This document shows positions 23,513-34,107 of a stretch of DNA of 64,000 bases, piece by piece. Positions within the stretch are counted from its first letter, which is position 1. Each line of letters starts with the position of its first letter. Location: the NCBI GenBank assembly GCA_037957365.1, contig JARHVA010003166.1:1493501-1557500 (forward strand), written 5' to 3'. The stretch comes from Torreya grandis (lineage: Eukaryota; Streptophyta; Pinopsida; Cupressales; Taxaceae). A program made the translations under genes and the position numbers. The notes beneath the pieces were generated by a model, which was not told the DNA's origin, made no database searches, and saw only the letters and a list, made by a program, of their open reading frames with translations.

Positions 23513-23901
23513 GCTTGGATGGGTCCATTTGTAAATTATGTACAATTTTTACGTTTTGTCTATTTTTTTTTCTCATTTTTCGCTCGACTCCGTAGCCCAA
23601 TGGCTTGGATGAAGGCACTTAGAGACTGGATTCTACTTCCGCTAATCATTTCGATTAGATGGAAGTTCCCCAATAGGAGCCAGCTATTATTTCCAAAATC
23701 AGCTTAGCTCATTTTGGAAGCAACTCCCCTACGAAACTTGTCTGTTTCATCTTTTGTCTCTCTAAGTTAATTTTTCATTACGAATTTTATAATTCATTTT
23801 TGTCTTGACCTTGAAACAATGAGTGGTTACTATCTCGTCCAGGGCAAGTTTTCCTTTCCCCCTTTTTCTCCTTCTGGAGTTAGTCTCTTTTTTCTTTCCT
23901 G
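23513..23901 (+). other. spacer after element B pol
   Basis: Non-coding, T-rich sequence leading to the first GC-rich hairpin. No conserved frame was seen. Confidence 0.4.
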
Positions 23902-24063
23902 TGCAAGGGCGGCGAAAAATGCCGCCTCTACATTTCCATTCTTTTCTGTGCAAGGGTGGTGATTTTTGCCGCCCCTGCATTCTGACTTTCAAGGGCGGCA
24001 ATTGTTGCCACCCTGCAAAGAGACTGATTACATGCAAGGGCGGTGATTTTTGCCGCCCTTACA
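23902..24063. repeat. element B hairpin array, cluster 1 (4 units)
   Basis: Units at 23902-23932, 23949-23979, 23988-24017 and 24033-24063. Each is about 31 bp: arm TGCAAGGGCGG, a 9-base centre rich in A or T, and arm CCGCCCCTGCA, with one mismatch in the stem. Spacers of 8-17 bp are unrelated. The units are strikingly GC-rich in an AT-rich element. Centres occur in both orientations (GAAAAAT in unit 1, GATTTTT in units 2 and 4). Confidence 0.9.
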
Positions 24064-24384
24064 CGTCTCGATTTCTATGCAAGGCATTAATGGCCAAGTG
24101 CGGCGGGTTGTTGGGGTGGGTTTTTCACCTTATATATTATGATTTGAGCCTCATTCTTCTCATTGCTCCCTCCTCTCCTTCTACCTCTTGCACTTGAACG
24201 CCTCAACTGACGGTTCAAAGCACCAACTCACGGATCCGACTTTGTGGCACATGCATTTTCTCAGGTAGGGTTTGTTTTAATGATTATTTCATGTTTTTTT
24301 CTCATTTCTAGCTTAGTTTTTATTTTATTAGTCTTTTTTCTTTCCTTTTCCCTCCTACCCGCGATTTTATCCACCAAAACCTCA
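24064..24384 (+). other. gap between hairpin clusters
   Basis: About 320 bp without hairpin units. It contains a TATATATTATGA stretch near 24131 and long T-rich runs. No gene was recognised. Confidence 0.4.
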
Positions 24385-24728
24385 TGCGGGTGGCATTTTT
24401 TGCTGCCCGTGTCTTTTATTCAAACTGTCGTGCAAAGGCAGCAAAAAATGCCACCTTTCCACATTTGCACCTTGTCAAATGTAGTGGTGGTGATTTTTGC
24501 TACCTCTGCACTTTTCTCCCATTTTTCTGCAAGGGCAACAAAAATCGCCGCCCCTGCATCTCCTTGCCATTTTTCTACAAGGGCAGTAAAAATCACCGCC
24601 CCTGCATTCTTCCTGCAAGGGCGGCAAAAATCGCCACCCCTGCATCCTACCTGCAAGGGTGGTAAAAATTGCCACCCCTGCTATTTCTCCCAATTCATGT
24701 AAGGGTAGCAATTTTCACTGCCCCTACA
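24385..24728. repeat. element B hairpin array, cluster 2 (8 units)
   Basis: Units near 24385-24412, 24431-24461, 24480-24510, 24528-24558, 24576-24606, 24614-24644, 24652-24682 and 24699-24728. They are the same 31-bp quasi-palindrome as cluster 1, with paired substitutions in several stems (for example GGGTGG with CCACCC). Unit spacing is 38-49 bp. The array ends about 175 bp before the proposed start of the accessory ORF. Confidence 0.9.
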
Positions 24729-24904
24729 TTTTTCTTTAAATTTTAGCTAACTCCTAGAATTTTTTTTGAGTTGTCCTTTTTGCACTTTTTCTTCTTTGTT
24801 TTTTGCTCTTTTGCTAAACCTAACCTATTTAAGTGACCTCTAGTAACCCATGTCACTTAAATCACGCTCTCTCTCTCTCGCTCACTCTCCTTTTGTCTGT
24901 AATC

Positions 24905-27900
24905 ATGGTAGCAACACCTTCAGCGAGCTCCTATACATTTACTCTCATCCAATCAAGAGTGTCCTCTATGACAGAAGCATCTCCCTCAAAGGCAAAGAGC
25001 ATGAAATACAAGTACCAAGGTGTCTTCCTACCCACACCAATCACCTCGAATGTCGATGACATTCGAGATACCGAGATCGGCCACGTGGACATGGCCGAAT
25101 TCCTGGAGCGAACCAAGGCAACAAATCCCAGCATTGGGATAAGAAGAATTGTTGAGAGCAACATCCACCTGGTGGCCGCCTTTCTGGTAGTAGCACATCA
25201 TGCAAAAATTTTCCTCTAGTGCACCGATTTTTACAACAAAGAGACCAAGTCGGTCTCAGATGCCAGTGGCGACATGATAATTCAGTTAGACCTCGACTTT
25301 ATCGACAAAGTTTTCCTGTGTCCTCCAGCCACCGAAGTAACCCAAATTGACTTCAAAAATGCTCAAAAGGAGTATGACAAAGACCTCAAAAGGGAAAAGA
25401 AGGTCATAAATTATAAATGTCTAAAGACCTCGAGGACCGATCTCTCTAGATGGCCTAAAAGCTTCTCCAGAAGTGATTTTGTCAAAGAAGTTGGTGACCT
25501 AATCACCCTCCTCAACAGAGTACGAGGCCTCTCATCCTCTTCACTATTCCATGAATAGATGTATCCATTCATTAAGATCATCCTTCAGGGTAAGCAAATA
25601 ATCTTTTGGGGGGAACAGATCAGCAACACTATCCACGAACAACTGACCAGGGTACAGACCTCCTTCAAATTTTATATGACCTTGTACCTGGTCTATATAG
25701 CTGCCGCCATGTGATCTTTCCCAGGTTTGATAACAGAGGGAGATAGAAAGACCACCCTGGTCTACTCATACTATTCGTAGCTGACACTTTAGGGATCAAC
25801 ACGTCATTTTTGATGAGTAAATGATGCATTCTTCACCATATTTTTGTGTCTCTTCGATTCTCAACTAGAGCAGAAGAGAATGTCAGACGAGGCCTAGACG
25901 GTGGTGAATGGTTATGGCTATATGTTCCTTTAGTTCCCTACTTTTTACTATCTATGAGTGGGTTTTTACCAGGGATACCCTTATATGCTCCCTAAATTCC
26001 CTTCAGACAGGTTAGTCCTAATGGAGCTTTACCGACAATTGGTTGTCGTGCACACTAAGCAGATGGAACTTAAGAGACCCGGTTTCAAGTTCCCTATCCA
26101 GATTGGTAGGTTTTCAATTGCTACATCAACCAAAGCCAAGGTTATGGAAATAAAAATGCAGATGGTTACCATTAAACCATTCAAGAGATGGGAGAAATTT
26201 GACTTCAGGGGAGTCAGAGAGAAGATTAGGAGAAAGACTCAATTCTATGAACCCATGATTGAAGATATCTGGGTGGACCTAAGGACAGCTGATGAGGTAA
26301 AAAGGATGGACTATTGCCATCTCACACTAGAGCAGATAGAGTACCTCGGGCTTGCAGAGATTCCTTCAGGTTTAATTGACAATGGGAATATCGTAAACAA
26401 CAGATATCTGGCAAAAAAGGTCGCTAGTTCCCCTCTCCCTCCAATTAACTGGTTTTAGAAGGAACTAAATTCTCTGAGGAAGAGATTCAAACCAATATTG
26501 ACTAACACTAATGATTGGTTAGCAGCCAAAGGGATCACCCTAAAAGAATTCATCATAGGATCAGAGGCTGAATACCAAGCAGAGTTGAAGAGGAAGGCAG
26601 AAAACTGAACAAAAAACAAAGGTGACATTTCTTCTCCTTCCATTCCACACAAGCCTGAAATCATTTTTGTCTCCAAAAAGCCTAAGCCTACACAAGAGCC
26701 TAAAACGACAGCTGAAGGAACCAAAGAACAAAGCCTCGAGGCACAGGCAGCTCAGTCTATGGAGAAAGCAGATCAACCTCCAAAACAACCAAGTGTTGGG
26801 TCTCCAATCTCACTGAGACAAGCATAGCCGATCCAGAGCACCTCTCCTTTTCCCCCTGAATCTCCTACAGTACCCACTTCTCCTATCTCTCTAATCAACA
26901 TTCCCTCTTCTGGAGCCACTTCCCCTTTCAGGGTTGTTTTTGGTGATCCTCAGGGTCCTTCAGCAGGTTCCTCTCGCTCTTTCGGGTCCATTCCAAGTCT
27001 ATCATCTCTATCTTTCAATCTGCCACCAAGTCTTGCACTGGAGCCAGAATCATTGGTTGATATAATTTCACCAGTTACTCCAACTGCAACTACTGTCACC
27101 ACCAGTAGTGTCGAAGCTACTACATTGACACCGATAGAGGTAACTATTGTTACAACAGACACTTCTCTCCTGCCTTAAATGTCTGCTTTCACGCCGAAGA
27201 GGAAGAAAATGGCCATCTCCCCAGATGAATTTGACTTTGGTAAGATAATGCCAGCGAAAGCAAAGGCTCCTAAAAGGCCAAAAATCCTCTCCAAGCTGGT
27301 TGAAGAAAAAGGGCAAAATTTTCTAGAAATTGCCAAACCCCCACAGGATGCAACCCTTGAGGGTTTCGAGATGAGCAGTTATTCCATCTCTCATGTTGAA
27401 CTTGGCAAAGTTACTCACGAAGGTGCGAAGAGTGATCTTCAGTCAGCAATGGACATTATGGTCCAAAAGTTTTACAGGGAAAAGGAGATGAAGGATTATT
27501 ATAAAGCCAAAGCTGAGAAGTTGACAACTGTAATCAAAAAGTTCACTATTCCAACTGAGGCAGCAACTCCAGAGGCCTTTTTCATGGATGATTCAGTCAT
27601 TCAGAAAGCTAAAAAGACCTATTTAAAGGGGAAGGTCATGGAGGAATATGTTGAAAGAATGCACAATCAGGGAATCTCTTTGTTATCAGAAGTTGCAGAT
27701 AGAACAAATAAAATGAAGAGATTGAAAACTTAGGTAGATGATTTTGTCTCCCTTATCTCTCAGGAAATTGACAGCTTAGAGAAAGATCTCAGCAGATGGA
27801 AGGAAATGAAAGGTCTCAAAAAGAGTACCCTGATATCTATCAGTGTCATCCCCAACAAAGATTCCTATGTTGAGACCAAGGAGTCAATGATCTTCAAGAT

Positions 27901-28267
27901 TCAGGTACTCAAGGACTTAATTGATGATCTCAAAGCTTTCAAGGAAGCTAGTGAGAAGAGTGACCTGAGCCTGCTGAACAAGTTAGAAGAGTTGCCATGC
28001 AACTTGACTTCCAAGGACCATCAGTTCCTTCCAACAGAGGAAATGATTCAGAGTTTTGAAGGGATGATTTGAAAATATTTTGAAGGAGCGTCTTTCTCAA
28101 TAACTTCGATGGATAGCATTCTGGATGCTCAGTTAACTTTGGAGAATTTGAAATCCAAGTTAACTGGCCACTCTAAAGCCATCACAACATTGAAAGATGC
28201 ACTGATCAGAGCAAGAGTCATCTTCAAGAATGCAGTTGTGCCAGACAGCATAGGAATTCAGGCATGA
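24905..28267 (+). pseudogene. accessory ORF (aORF) of element B, about 1120 codons
   Basis: All readable pieces between 24905 and 28267 are in one frame, broken only by stops (near 25217, 25556, 25711, 26456, 26606, 26825, 27177, 27731, 28070). Layout: N-terminal domain with DIRDTEIGHVDMAEFL; a middle domain (25958-26455) with GYPYMLPKFPSDRLVLMELY and KRMDYCHLTLEQIEYLGLAE; a Pro/Ser/Thr-rich linker (26640-27170); a basic segment FTPKRKKMAISPDEFDFGK and KAKAPKRPKILSKL that looks like a nuclear localisation signal; then a Lys/Glu-rich, probably coiled-coil C-terminus. No transmembrane segment was seen. Function unknown. Element A carries a homologue at the same place. Confidence 0.75.
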
Positions 28268-28391
28268 TCGCCATGTACGATGCTCATCTGAAGAAGTCTG
28301 GCAGTAAGAATTGACACTCTCTCTCCCCCCCTTCTCTCTTCTTCTATCCTTATGCATTTTTGTTTTACGCAAAATGCAGGCAATTTTGTTT

Positions 28392-28453
28392 ATGTAATTA
28401 CATGTAAATATTTTGGAAAAATATCCAAAAGTCAAAGATGAGTCATCTTTGAC
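28392..28453. promoter_or_regulatory. triple palindrome in element B U3 with W-box and GCN4-like motifs
   Basis: Three adjacent palindromes: ATGTAATTACAT (28392-28403); TTTTGGA and TCCAAAA around six bases (28411-28430); and 11-base arms GTCAAAGATGA / TCATCTTTGAC around one base (28431-28453). The last has a TTGAC W-box core on each strand and TGAGTCA, a bZIP (GCN4/AP-1-type) site, at its centre. It lies about 50 bp upstream of the TATA box, as an enhancer would. Confidence 0.6.
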
Positions 28454-28500
28454 CAAGATATTTTATATTTTATTATTTTCTATTTTTGAGGATTTTCTCC

Positions 28501-28510
28501 CTATATATAG
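28501..28510 (+). promoter_or_regulatory. LTR TATA box, element B
   Basis: CTATATATAG preceded by the palindrome cluster and followed by GTGGAGACC. Position within the LTR and context fit a core promoter. Confidence 0.6.
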
Positions 28511-28583
28511 TGGAGACCTCATTTGTAAAAGGAGTTCTGGAAAATTTAATAGCAAACACTCTACTGAAATTGAAGCAACTTTT

Positions 28584-28912
28584 GAGACTTTGTGCTCAAA
28601 TTTGTAAATCATATTCTGTTGAATGAATGAGAAGCAGGTTATTTCAGACTTTGTGTTGAGATTGTCTATGTTATTTAGGAAATAGTTCTTATGTCTTTTT
28701 CTTGGTAACATCTTGTTTATCTGACTTAATAAGCAAGTGGGTGTGTTATTATTATCTGAGGGCACTTCTTGAGGGTAGAAAATAGACTTTGTGCTACTTT
28801 ACCTTTGAGATTCTATTATCTTTTGTAGTTTCAGGTGAAGACTTTGTGCTTCACTTCACTCTACGGTTGTACTTGTTCCGAATCTGTGAAGAAGCTACGA
28901 AAGACTTTGTGC
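28584..28912 (+). repeat. five AGACTTTGTGCT repeats in element B LTR
   Basis: Copies begin near 28585, 28647, 28784, 28838 and 28901, each GACTTTGTGCT or GACTTTGTGTT. Spacings are close to 60 bp or about twice that. They lie downstream of the TATA box, so in the transcribed leader part of the LTR. Confidence 0.7.
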
Positions 28913-29639
28913 TTGCATGAGCATTCTTGTGCTTTTGTTACTTTAGGTAATTTCTCGCTCTCTGTTTAATACCATTCCTAAAAGAAGAGGAATGTTGTTA
29001 ACGTTAGACCAAGATTTTTTCCCTTTTGTTCTTTATACATTACTTCTAAAAAAAGAGAAGTAGATGTTATACCACCCCCATGTGTTATTTTCTGCTTAAT
29101 TATATATATGCTTATAACACATAAATTTTGATAGGGAACCTCCCCTTGATGAGAGGAGAGATTTACCTCGTCTAGATCTGGTAAAGCCACACTCCTCGTG
29201 GTGTAAATCTCCCTTATGTTGTGGCTGATATCTCCATTTTGTCCTCAGTTAGTTGATGACAAAATATTCACCCAACAACCCCAATTCTCTAAATGTATCA
29301 ACAAGTGGAATGGCTAGCTTGATTTATCTTCTCTGAGCTAGGATTGATTTATCAATCAAATTCACTTTTCATTATATACAGGTGGTACTTACAAGGATCA
29401 TGTATAAGTGTAATAAATGGCATTGTAGTATATGTAATACTCTACATATGTATAGTAAGACTATGTGTTTGTAAAGAAATAATAGAAGGAATGGGGGTTC
29501 GTTAAACCCATCATTGAGTGTTATATTGTTTATTTGAATTAGAAGTAGTAGAAAAATGTTTAGGTTCTCTGGGTATTTGAATATGGTGTATAGTAGATGA
29601 GGATTTCATAGAATCCATTATGTGTCTTTGATGCAATGG

Positions 29640-30130
29640 TCTCTCAAATACTAGCCACTTAGGAAATGGGATTTCATGATGCTTACCCTTTTATAGAGAA
29701 CTAACCTTATTAGTTTTGATAATTAATTGTCCTAGTATAAAATTTTCTTATTCAAGTGGATGTTCATATGGAATAATGGAAACTGTAACTACCAAATTGG
29801 CATGAATGTATTTAACACACCCATGTACTTTAGAAGGTACTACATGGAGATTATGTATCCAAGGTTTTCTTAATAAAATATAAAAAATCCTATGTATGGT
29901 GTAACTGAAAAGGTGGTAACCACATGTTTTGGACCCACCTATAAAGGTAAGTCTATCTCATAAAGAACATGTTGTGATGTATGTAATATCCCTAAATGGG
30001 AATAGTGCTAAAAATACTCACACTATAATAATCCAACTCAATAATTTTGATAATAGACTCAAATCTGATATACTTTCCTCAGATCCCACAATTACATTGG
30101 CATGCACATACTCTTATTATCATTTAAAAT
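29640..30130 (-). pseudogene. protease region, distal part, element C (antisense Tat)
   Basis: The minus strand encodes YEIDLPL, a stop, VGPKHVVTTFSV, then after a frame change ILLRKPWIHNLHVVPSKVHG and CVKYIHANLVVTV. This is the GEIxLPxxVGPxxFxxxFxV plus LLGRPWIHxxxAVPSxxHQxxKF block that ends the protease region of Tat and Athila elements. Nothing of RT is found before element B's end, so element C is cut off here. Confidence 0.65.
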
Positions 30131-30252
30131 AGTGCATAATGCAAATCTCACACCACATAGTTGCATGAAATATAACACTACCAAATATATATTATATTGT
30201 GGCCCTATAATTTTATGATACTCTATTTCAAATAACTGATTACATATGATAT

Positions 30253-31288
30253 TGTTAGAGGAAATATACATACACAATAACTCATACAATGAAAGATACA
30301 AATATTGATATAAAATAACAGACTTACACTACTTGCCACACCAACAAATCTCCACATAGCTACATTGGAGATCCTACACACAACACACACTCTACACACT
30401 AAAATTTTGGATCTACTTTGAAGTCCAATTTTGATTTTTGAGTGAAACCACCATCAACTAGATAGGGATGATCTTCCACCACCAAAACCATCTATATTTT
30501 GAGGGTTTTCATCCCCAAAGATATTCACACTCCAAGGGTTTTCATCTTGAGAGAGGAAGAAGTTAAACACAAGTTCAATTCTAAAATTGGGGGGTTTATG
30601 ATATGAAAAAGATGAATGAAAAATGGGAATAACTTCATACTTATATAATTTTTACAGAATAAAGAATGAGAGATGAATCGTGAGGAGAGAGAAAATATGG
30701 CACCACACTCCCATGTGTGCCAAAATGCATACTATTGGGCATGTTTGGCATTATGTGCAAGGGTCAAAAGGAAGGGAATCAAAGGGGAAAATATCATCCA
30801 TCTCCTTTATCTTTGTTTTACACCTTCATGTGTTTCCAATGTCCACTTCATCATGCTTCCAAAAAGGATACCTCACTCACACATGTGAGAGAAATCAGCA
30901 AAAGGGACTTTGGCATCTTACTCCCATTGCACACATACTCCCAAAACATATTTTGACTTTTCCCTACCTTCTAAATCATGCATCTTCCCAAGGTTGATGC
31001 CCCAACTATTCACCCTTATCTTTATTTAATCATGTGAGTTAGAAAATACAAATAACCCTATTATCAAGTGGAGTACTATGCCCCACCTCTTCACATGTAC
31101 TAGATTCCAAAATAGATCCTCTTATGGGCTAAGCCACCTCATCCACCAACCACCTCATCTATTACAACATCACATACATCCCCTACCATATCACCATGAG
31201 TAGTGATAATGAATAGTGACTCATGAACAATTACAATGAATATTAACTGGTGAATAGTGATTTGACACCCAATTATTCCCCTACAACA
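30253..31288. mobile_element. probable solo LTR inserted in element C protease
   Basis: Begins TGTTAGAGGAAATA and ends TATTCCCCTACAACA, which are near-inverted termini of TG...CA type. It separates an upstream protease piece (VRSFDGT at about 31342-31400) from the downstream piece that should lie about 50 residues away, so about 1.1-1.2 kb has been added. The interior has no retrotransposon protein, a TTATATAATT motif near 30638 and several GAATAGTGA repeats near 31200-31265. Flanking pentamers (GATAT and CCCAA) do not match, so either the target duplication has decayed or an end is misplaced. Confidence 0.5.
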
Positions 31289-31309
31289 CCCAAGTTAACC
31301 TACATGAAT

Positions 31310-31400
31310 CAAATAAGATAGTGGTCTTCTAAAAATGTCTCATTTAAGGAAAGGGGACATTATAATGTCCCATCAAATGATCTAACTAATTTGTTTGAAG
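31310..31400 (-). pseudogene. protease region, proximal part, element C
   Basis: The minus strand reads NKLVRSFDGT, the (V)VRxFDGS motif that precedes the GEIxLP block in Tat-type proteases. The two parts flank the proposed solo LTR. Confidence 0.55.
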
Positions 31401-31459
31401 GATGTAGATCATTATGTATATAACCCAAATGTGTAAGTAAATTCATTATAAAAACATTA

Positions 31460-33362
31460 TCAAGAAAATCATTATCAATCATAACAATGTGCATATGCTA
31501 GTAATCACGGTATGCTTGAATGAATAAGGAATGAAAATCAGAATCACCATCCATAATATCATTGTCATCAAAATTAATAGAGGGTATCTAAACCATAAGA
31601 AGTATATACCATGTATAAGTAAAAATAATCCCATCCAATGGGTGGTTTTAGTGTGATGGAGGAGTATGTGCATTATATACCATTTGTACTTTTGGGTCCT
31701 TCTTAGAATGATCTTGCAAAGGATTGTAAAATATTTTTTATTTTCGGTGATCACCAAGTTGTGAATCTAATTCATTTAGAAGATCATCAAATTTAATCTT
31801 TTTGTCATTGATGAGGTCTTAGATCTTATGTTTCAAGGTAAAACATTTGTTTGTAGAATTCATAGGGCCTTGGTGGCATTCATAATAATCATTTTCATCA
31901 TATATTTTGGATAGAGGCTTACTCATATCAAACTCTATAGTATAAGTAAAATATATGAGATGACACTCCAAAAGCCTCAAGATTAATGAAGCTTAAGATT
32001 TAGGTAATTGTTTAAAATTATCTCCTTGGTGCATTGGATAAGATGATCTAATTAGGTTGTTGTGACACCACATTAACCATGTTAGTTATTTCTTTTTTAG
32101 GTTTCAAGAGGTTTTAACTTGTAACTTGTTTTGATAGTAAACTTGGTATTGTATGTAGTAGATGTGTTTGCTACATAATTAAGCTCATTTAATGAGATAA
32201 GTTTCATTTCATAATCACAAAAAATATGGTAGAACTCATCAAAATATTTAAAATTATTGAAAATAATGGACTCATATAATGGGGCAAACAAACTTTACTT
32301 GAATATATCTTGATGCTCTTTATCTACCATTAGATTGGTAATTTTTGCTACCATTGTCTTAATGGACATATTCACTGATAAGTTCATTGGTTCCTTGTTT
32401 TATTTTTTCAATTTGAGCATACAAAACCTTTTTGGTGATATTGATTGAGAATAGTGCCAAAAACTGATTTAAAAGAGGTTTAAATGTATTTACTGATTGG
32501 ATTGGTAAATCATAGAAAGACCTTAGAGCATAGTATTTTAATCTCCATGGAATTAATTTGGTCAAAATATTATCATTGAAGGCATAATAAAGGCATGCCT
32601 CATAGAAGATCAAAGATGTTGTTTAGGATCATCCTTGTCATCATAAAATGTGAACTTAGGTATAAGAAAACTATCTATAAATGGGTGCAAAGATGTCTCT
32701 TATGCAACAGGGTTATATAGCACCTCTTGTTAATCAATAGCATAAGGTAATTTCATAGAATTTGTTCAATGTTTTTAACCTTAGTTTATAAAATTTTAAT
32801 AGTTTAGATAAGATATCACACCTCTTAGTCCTTAAGGTTGTAAATTTGGGAATTTACCAAATTAAGTGTACCCATAGGTTTAGTGGATATAAGCATCAAA
32901 ACCAGTAATTGGGTTGAAGTATTTATGTTTCCCATGTAAGATGTATCCATAGTAGTTTCAAGGAACAAAATTTTGAACACATATCTCATGCCCCCATTAG
33001 AAGTATGAATCATTGATGTGCCTAAAGGGAGGATTGTTGGTATATGGGGATGGCCCATAGATCTAATAGCATGATCAATAGATGGACTTGCTTGTGCATC
33101 CATGCTTTTTGATTTTTAGTTTCTAATATGGTTCTTAGTATTTCATCAATATCTTCAAGGTTTTGATGAATATGTTCATGAAATGATGCAATTTATTGCA
33201 CTAGCTCATGATCTATTTCTCCATGCTCATCAATTTCATTAGATTCATGGTTTGCATTATCATAATCTTCTTATATGATAACCTCATTAGTATGTCATTC
33301 ATTCTAAACATTTGTATCATCATGGACCATAGGATTGGTCTTTTCACTAGTTTGAGACATCT
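31460..33362 (-). pseudogene. gag of element C (antisense Tat)
   Basis: A start ATG near 33362 opens MSQTSEKTNPMV. The capsid core at 32613-32359 encodes KYYALRSFYDLPIQSVNTF and YAQIEKIKQGTNELISEYV, matching the retrotransposon Gag family (AxxWFxxLPxxSIxSF, LxxxKQxxxExxxxY). A zinc-knuckle-like segment at about 31900-31810, YYECHQGPMNSTNKCFTLK then HKIxDLINDKKIKFDD, matches Tat Gag C-termini (CxxHxxxGHxTxxCxxLKxxIxxLI). Stops separate the pieces. Gag would package RNA; pol is lost apart from the protease. Confidence 0.8.
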
Positions 33363-33529
33363 TATGTGGTAGGAGAGGAAACTCAATATGTTGAATGGAC
33401 ACACCCCCTTAATCTAGGGATATGCCTAGGTTGCATGCAAAATAATATAAGTAGGAAATGAAAAATTACAGCAATCTAAAACCCTAACTAGTTAAAAAAC
33501 CTTCAGAAGTAGAAAATTTTTCATTCATA

Positions 33530-33547
33530 TATATCAGGTTCACCAAA
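33530..33547 (-). other. decayed primer binding site, element C
   Basis: The minus strand reads TTTGGTGAACCTGATATA. It aligns with the element D site TTTGGCATGCCCGGTGGG, differing mainly by transitions, and lies upstream of element C gag. Confidence 0.35.
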
Positions 33548-33549
33548 TT

Positions 33550-34107
33550 TTTAACCCTAAATTGATATGGATAAATATAATATACGGTTAAAAATATATA
33601 AATGAATAATGACAAGTGTGATAAATAGATCTATAAGAGACCAATTAATTATAAACTTAAATAAATAATATTATAAATTTAAATACTAAAAATAGTAAGT
33701 ACAAATATTTATTGTTATAGAAATTAGATAAACACAAGAGTACTTATATGGTTTATTATACAAACATGGATCTAAATGTGGAACATGATGGAAATATACT
33801 AGATTAGTACCCTAAATTAGTTATCAAATTCTATAAATTTGACATTTGTAGCCTCAAACACTTGCATCAACCTCAAACGTTTATGTCAATGTTCCTACTA
33901 ACTTAGATGCATGTGTCCAATACATAATAATTTTTGGATCTATATGCAACCACCTAAGATATTTTGGGTTCTATGTCACCTTCTCTCTTGTGTGCTTAGA
34001 TATGGATCATGGGTTTTTGCTCCTTTTCAAATATCAAAACCCTAGTTATTCATCTTCATAGTGGTTATGGTAAAAATGGGTTAGTGGGATCATAGTGTCG
34101 AGATAAT
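33550..34107 (-). mobile_element. possible 5' LTR remnant of element C, cut by element D
   Basis: By position this should be the LTR upstream of the element C PBS. Element D begins at 34108 with a matching target duplication beyond 57896, so the rest of this LTR, if any, would continue after 57896. No second copy exists in the window to confirm it. Confidence 0.3.

Larger units (their letters stand above)
28312..29363 (+). mobile_element. element B, 3' LTR
   Basis: The 3' end is fixed by the 85-bp repeat shared with the 5' remnant (29279-29363). The 5' end is proposed at TGACACTC (28312) after the purine-rich AAGAAGTCTGGCAGTAAGAA. U3 contains a run of palindromes (28392-28453) and a TATA box (28501-28510). 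R/U5 has five AGACTTTGTGCT-type repeats. The 5' boundary is uncertain because no full second copy is available. Confidence 0.65.

Noticed and set aside
24420..24711. Several overlapping small frames rich in Gly/Cys/Pro in the hairpin array
   Set aside because: They are translations of the GC-rich repeat units on both strands, not genes.
23902..24728. The hairpin array as a CRISPR-like repeat-spacer array
   Set aside because: The surroundings are a plant Ty3 retrotransposon, the units are diverged and palindromic with spacers of 8-20 bp, and no cas-like gene is present.
23902..24728. Hairpin units as individual MITE insertions
   Set aside because: Units are only about 31 bp, with no target duplications around each and regular clustering in one spacer.
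30673..30997. Overlapping plus-strand frames rich in His/Cys as a small gene
   Set aside because: They overlap in all three frames inside the proposed solo LTR, have no conserved motif, and look like chance open frames.
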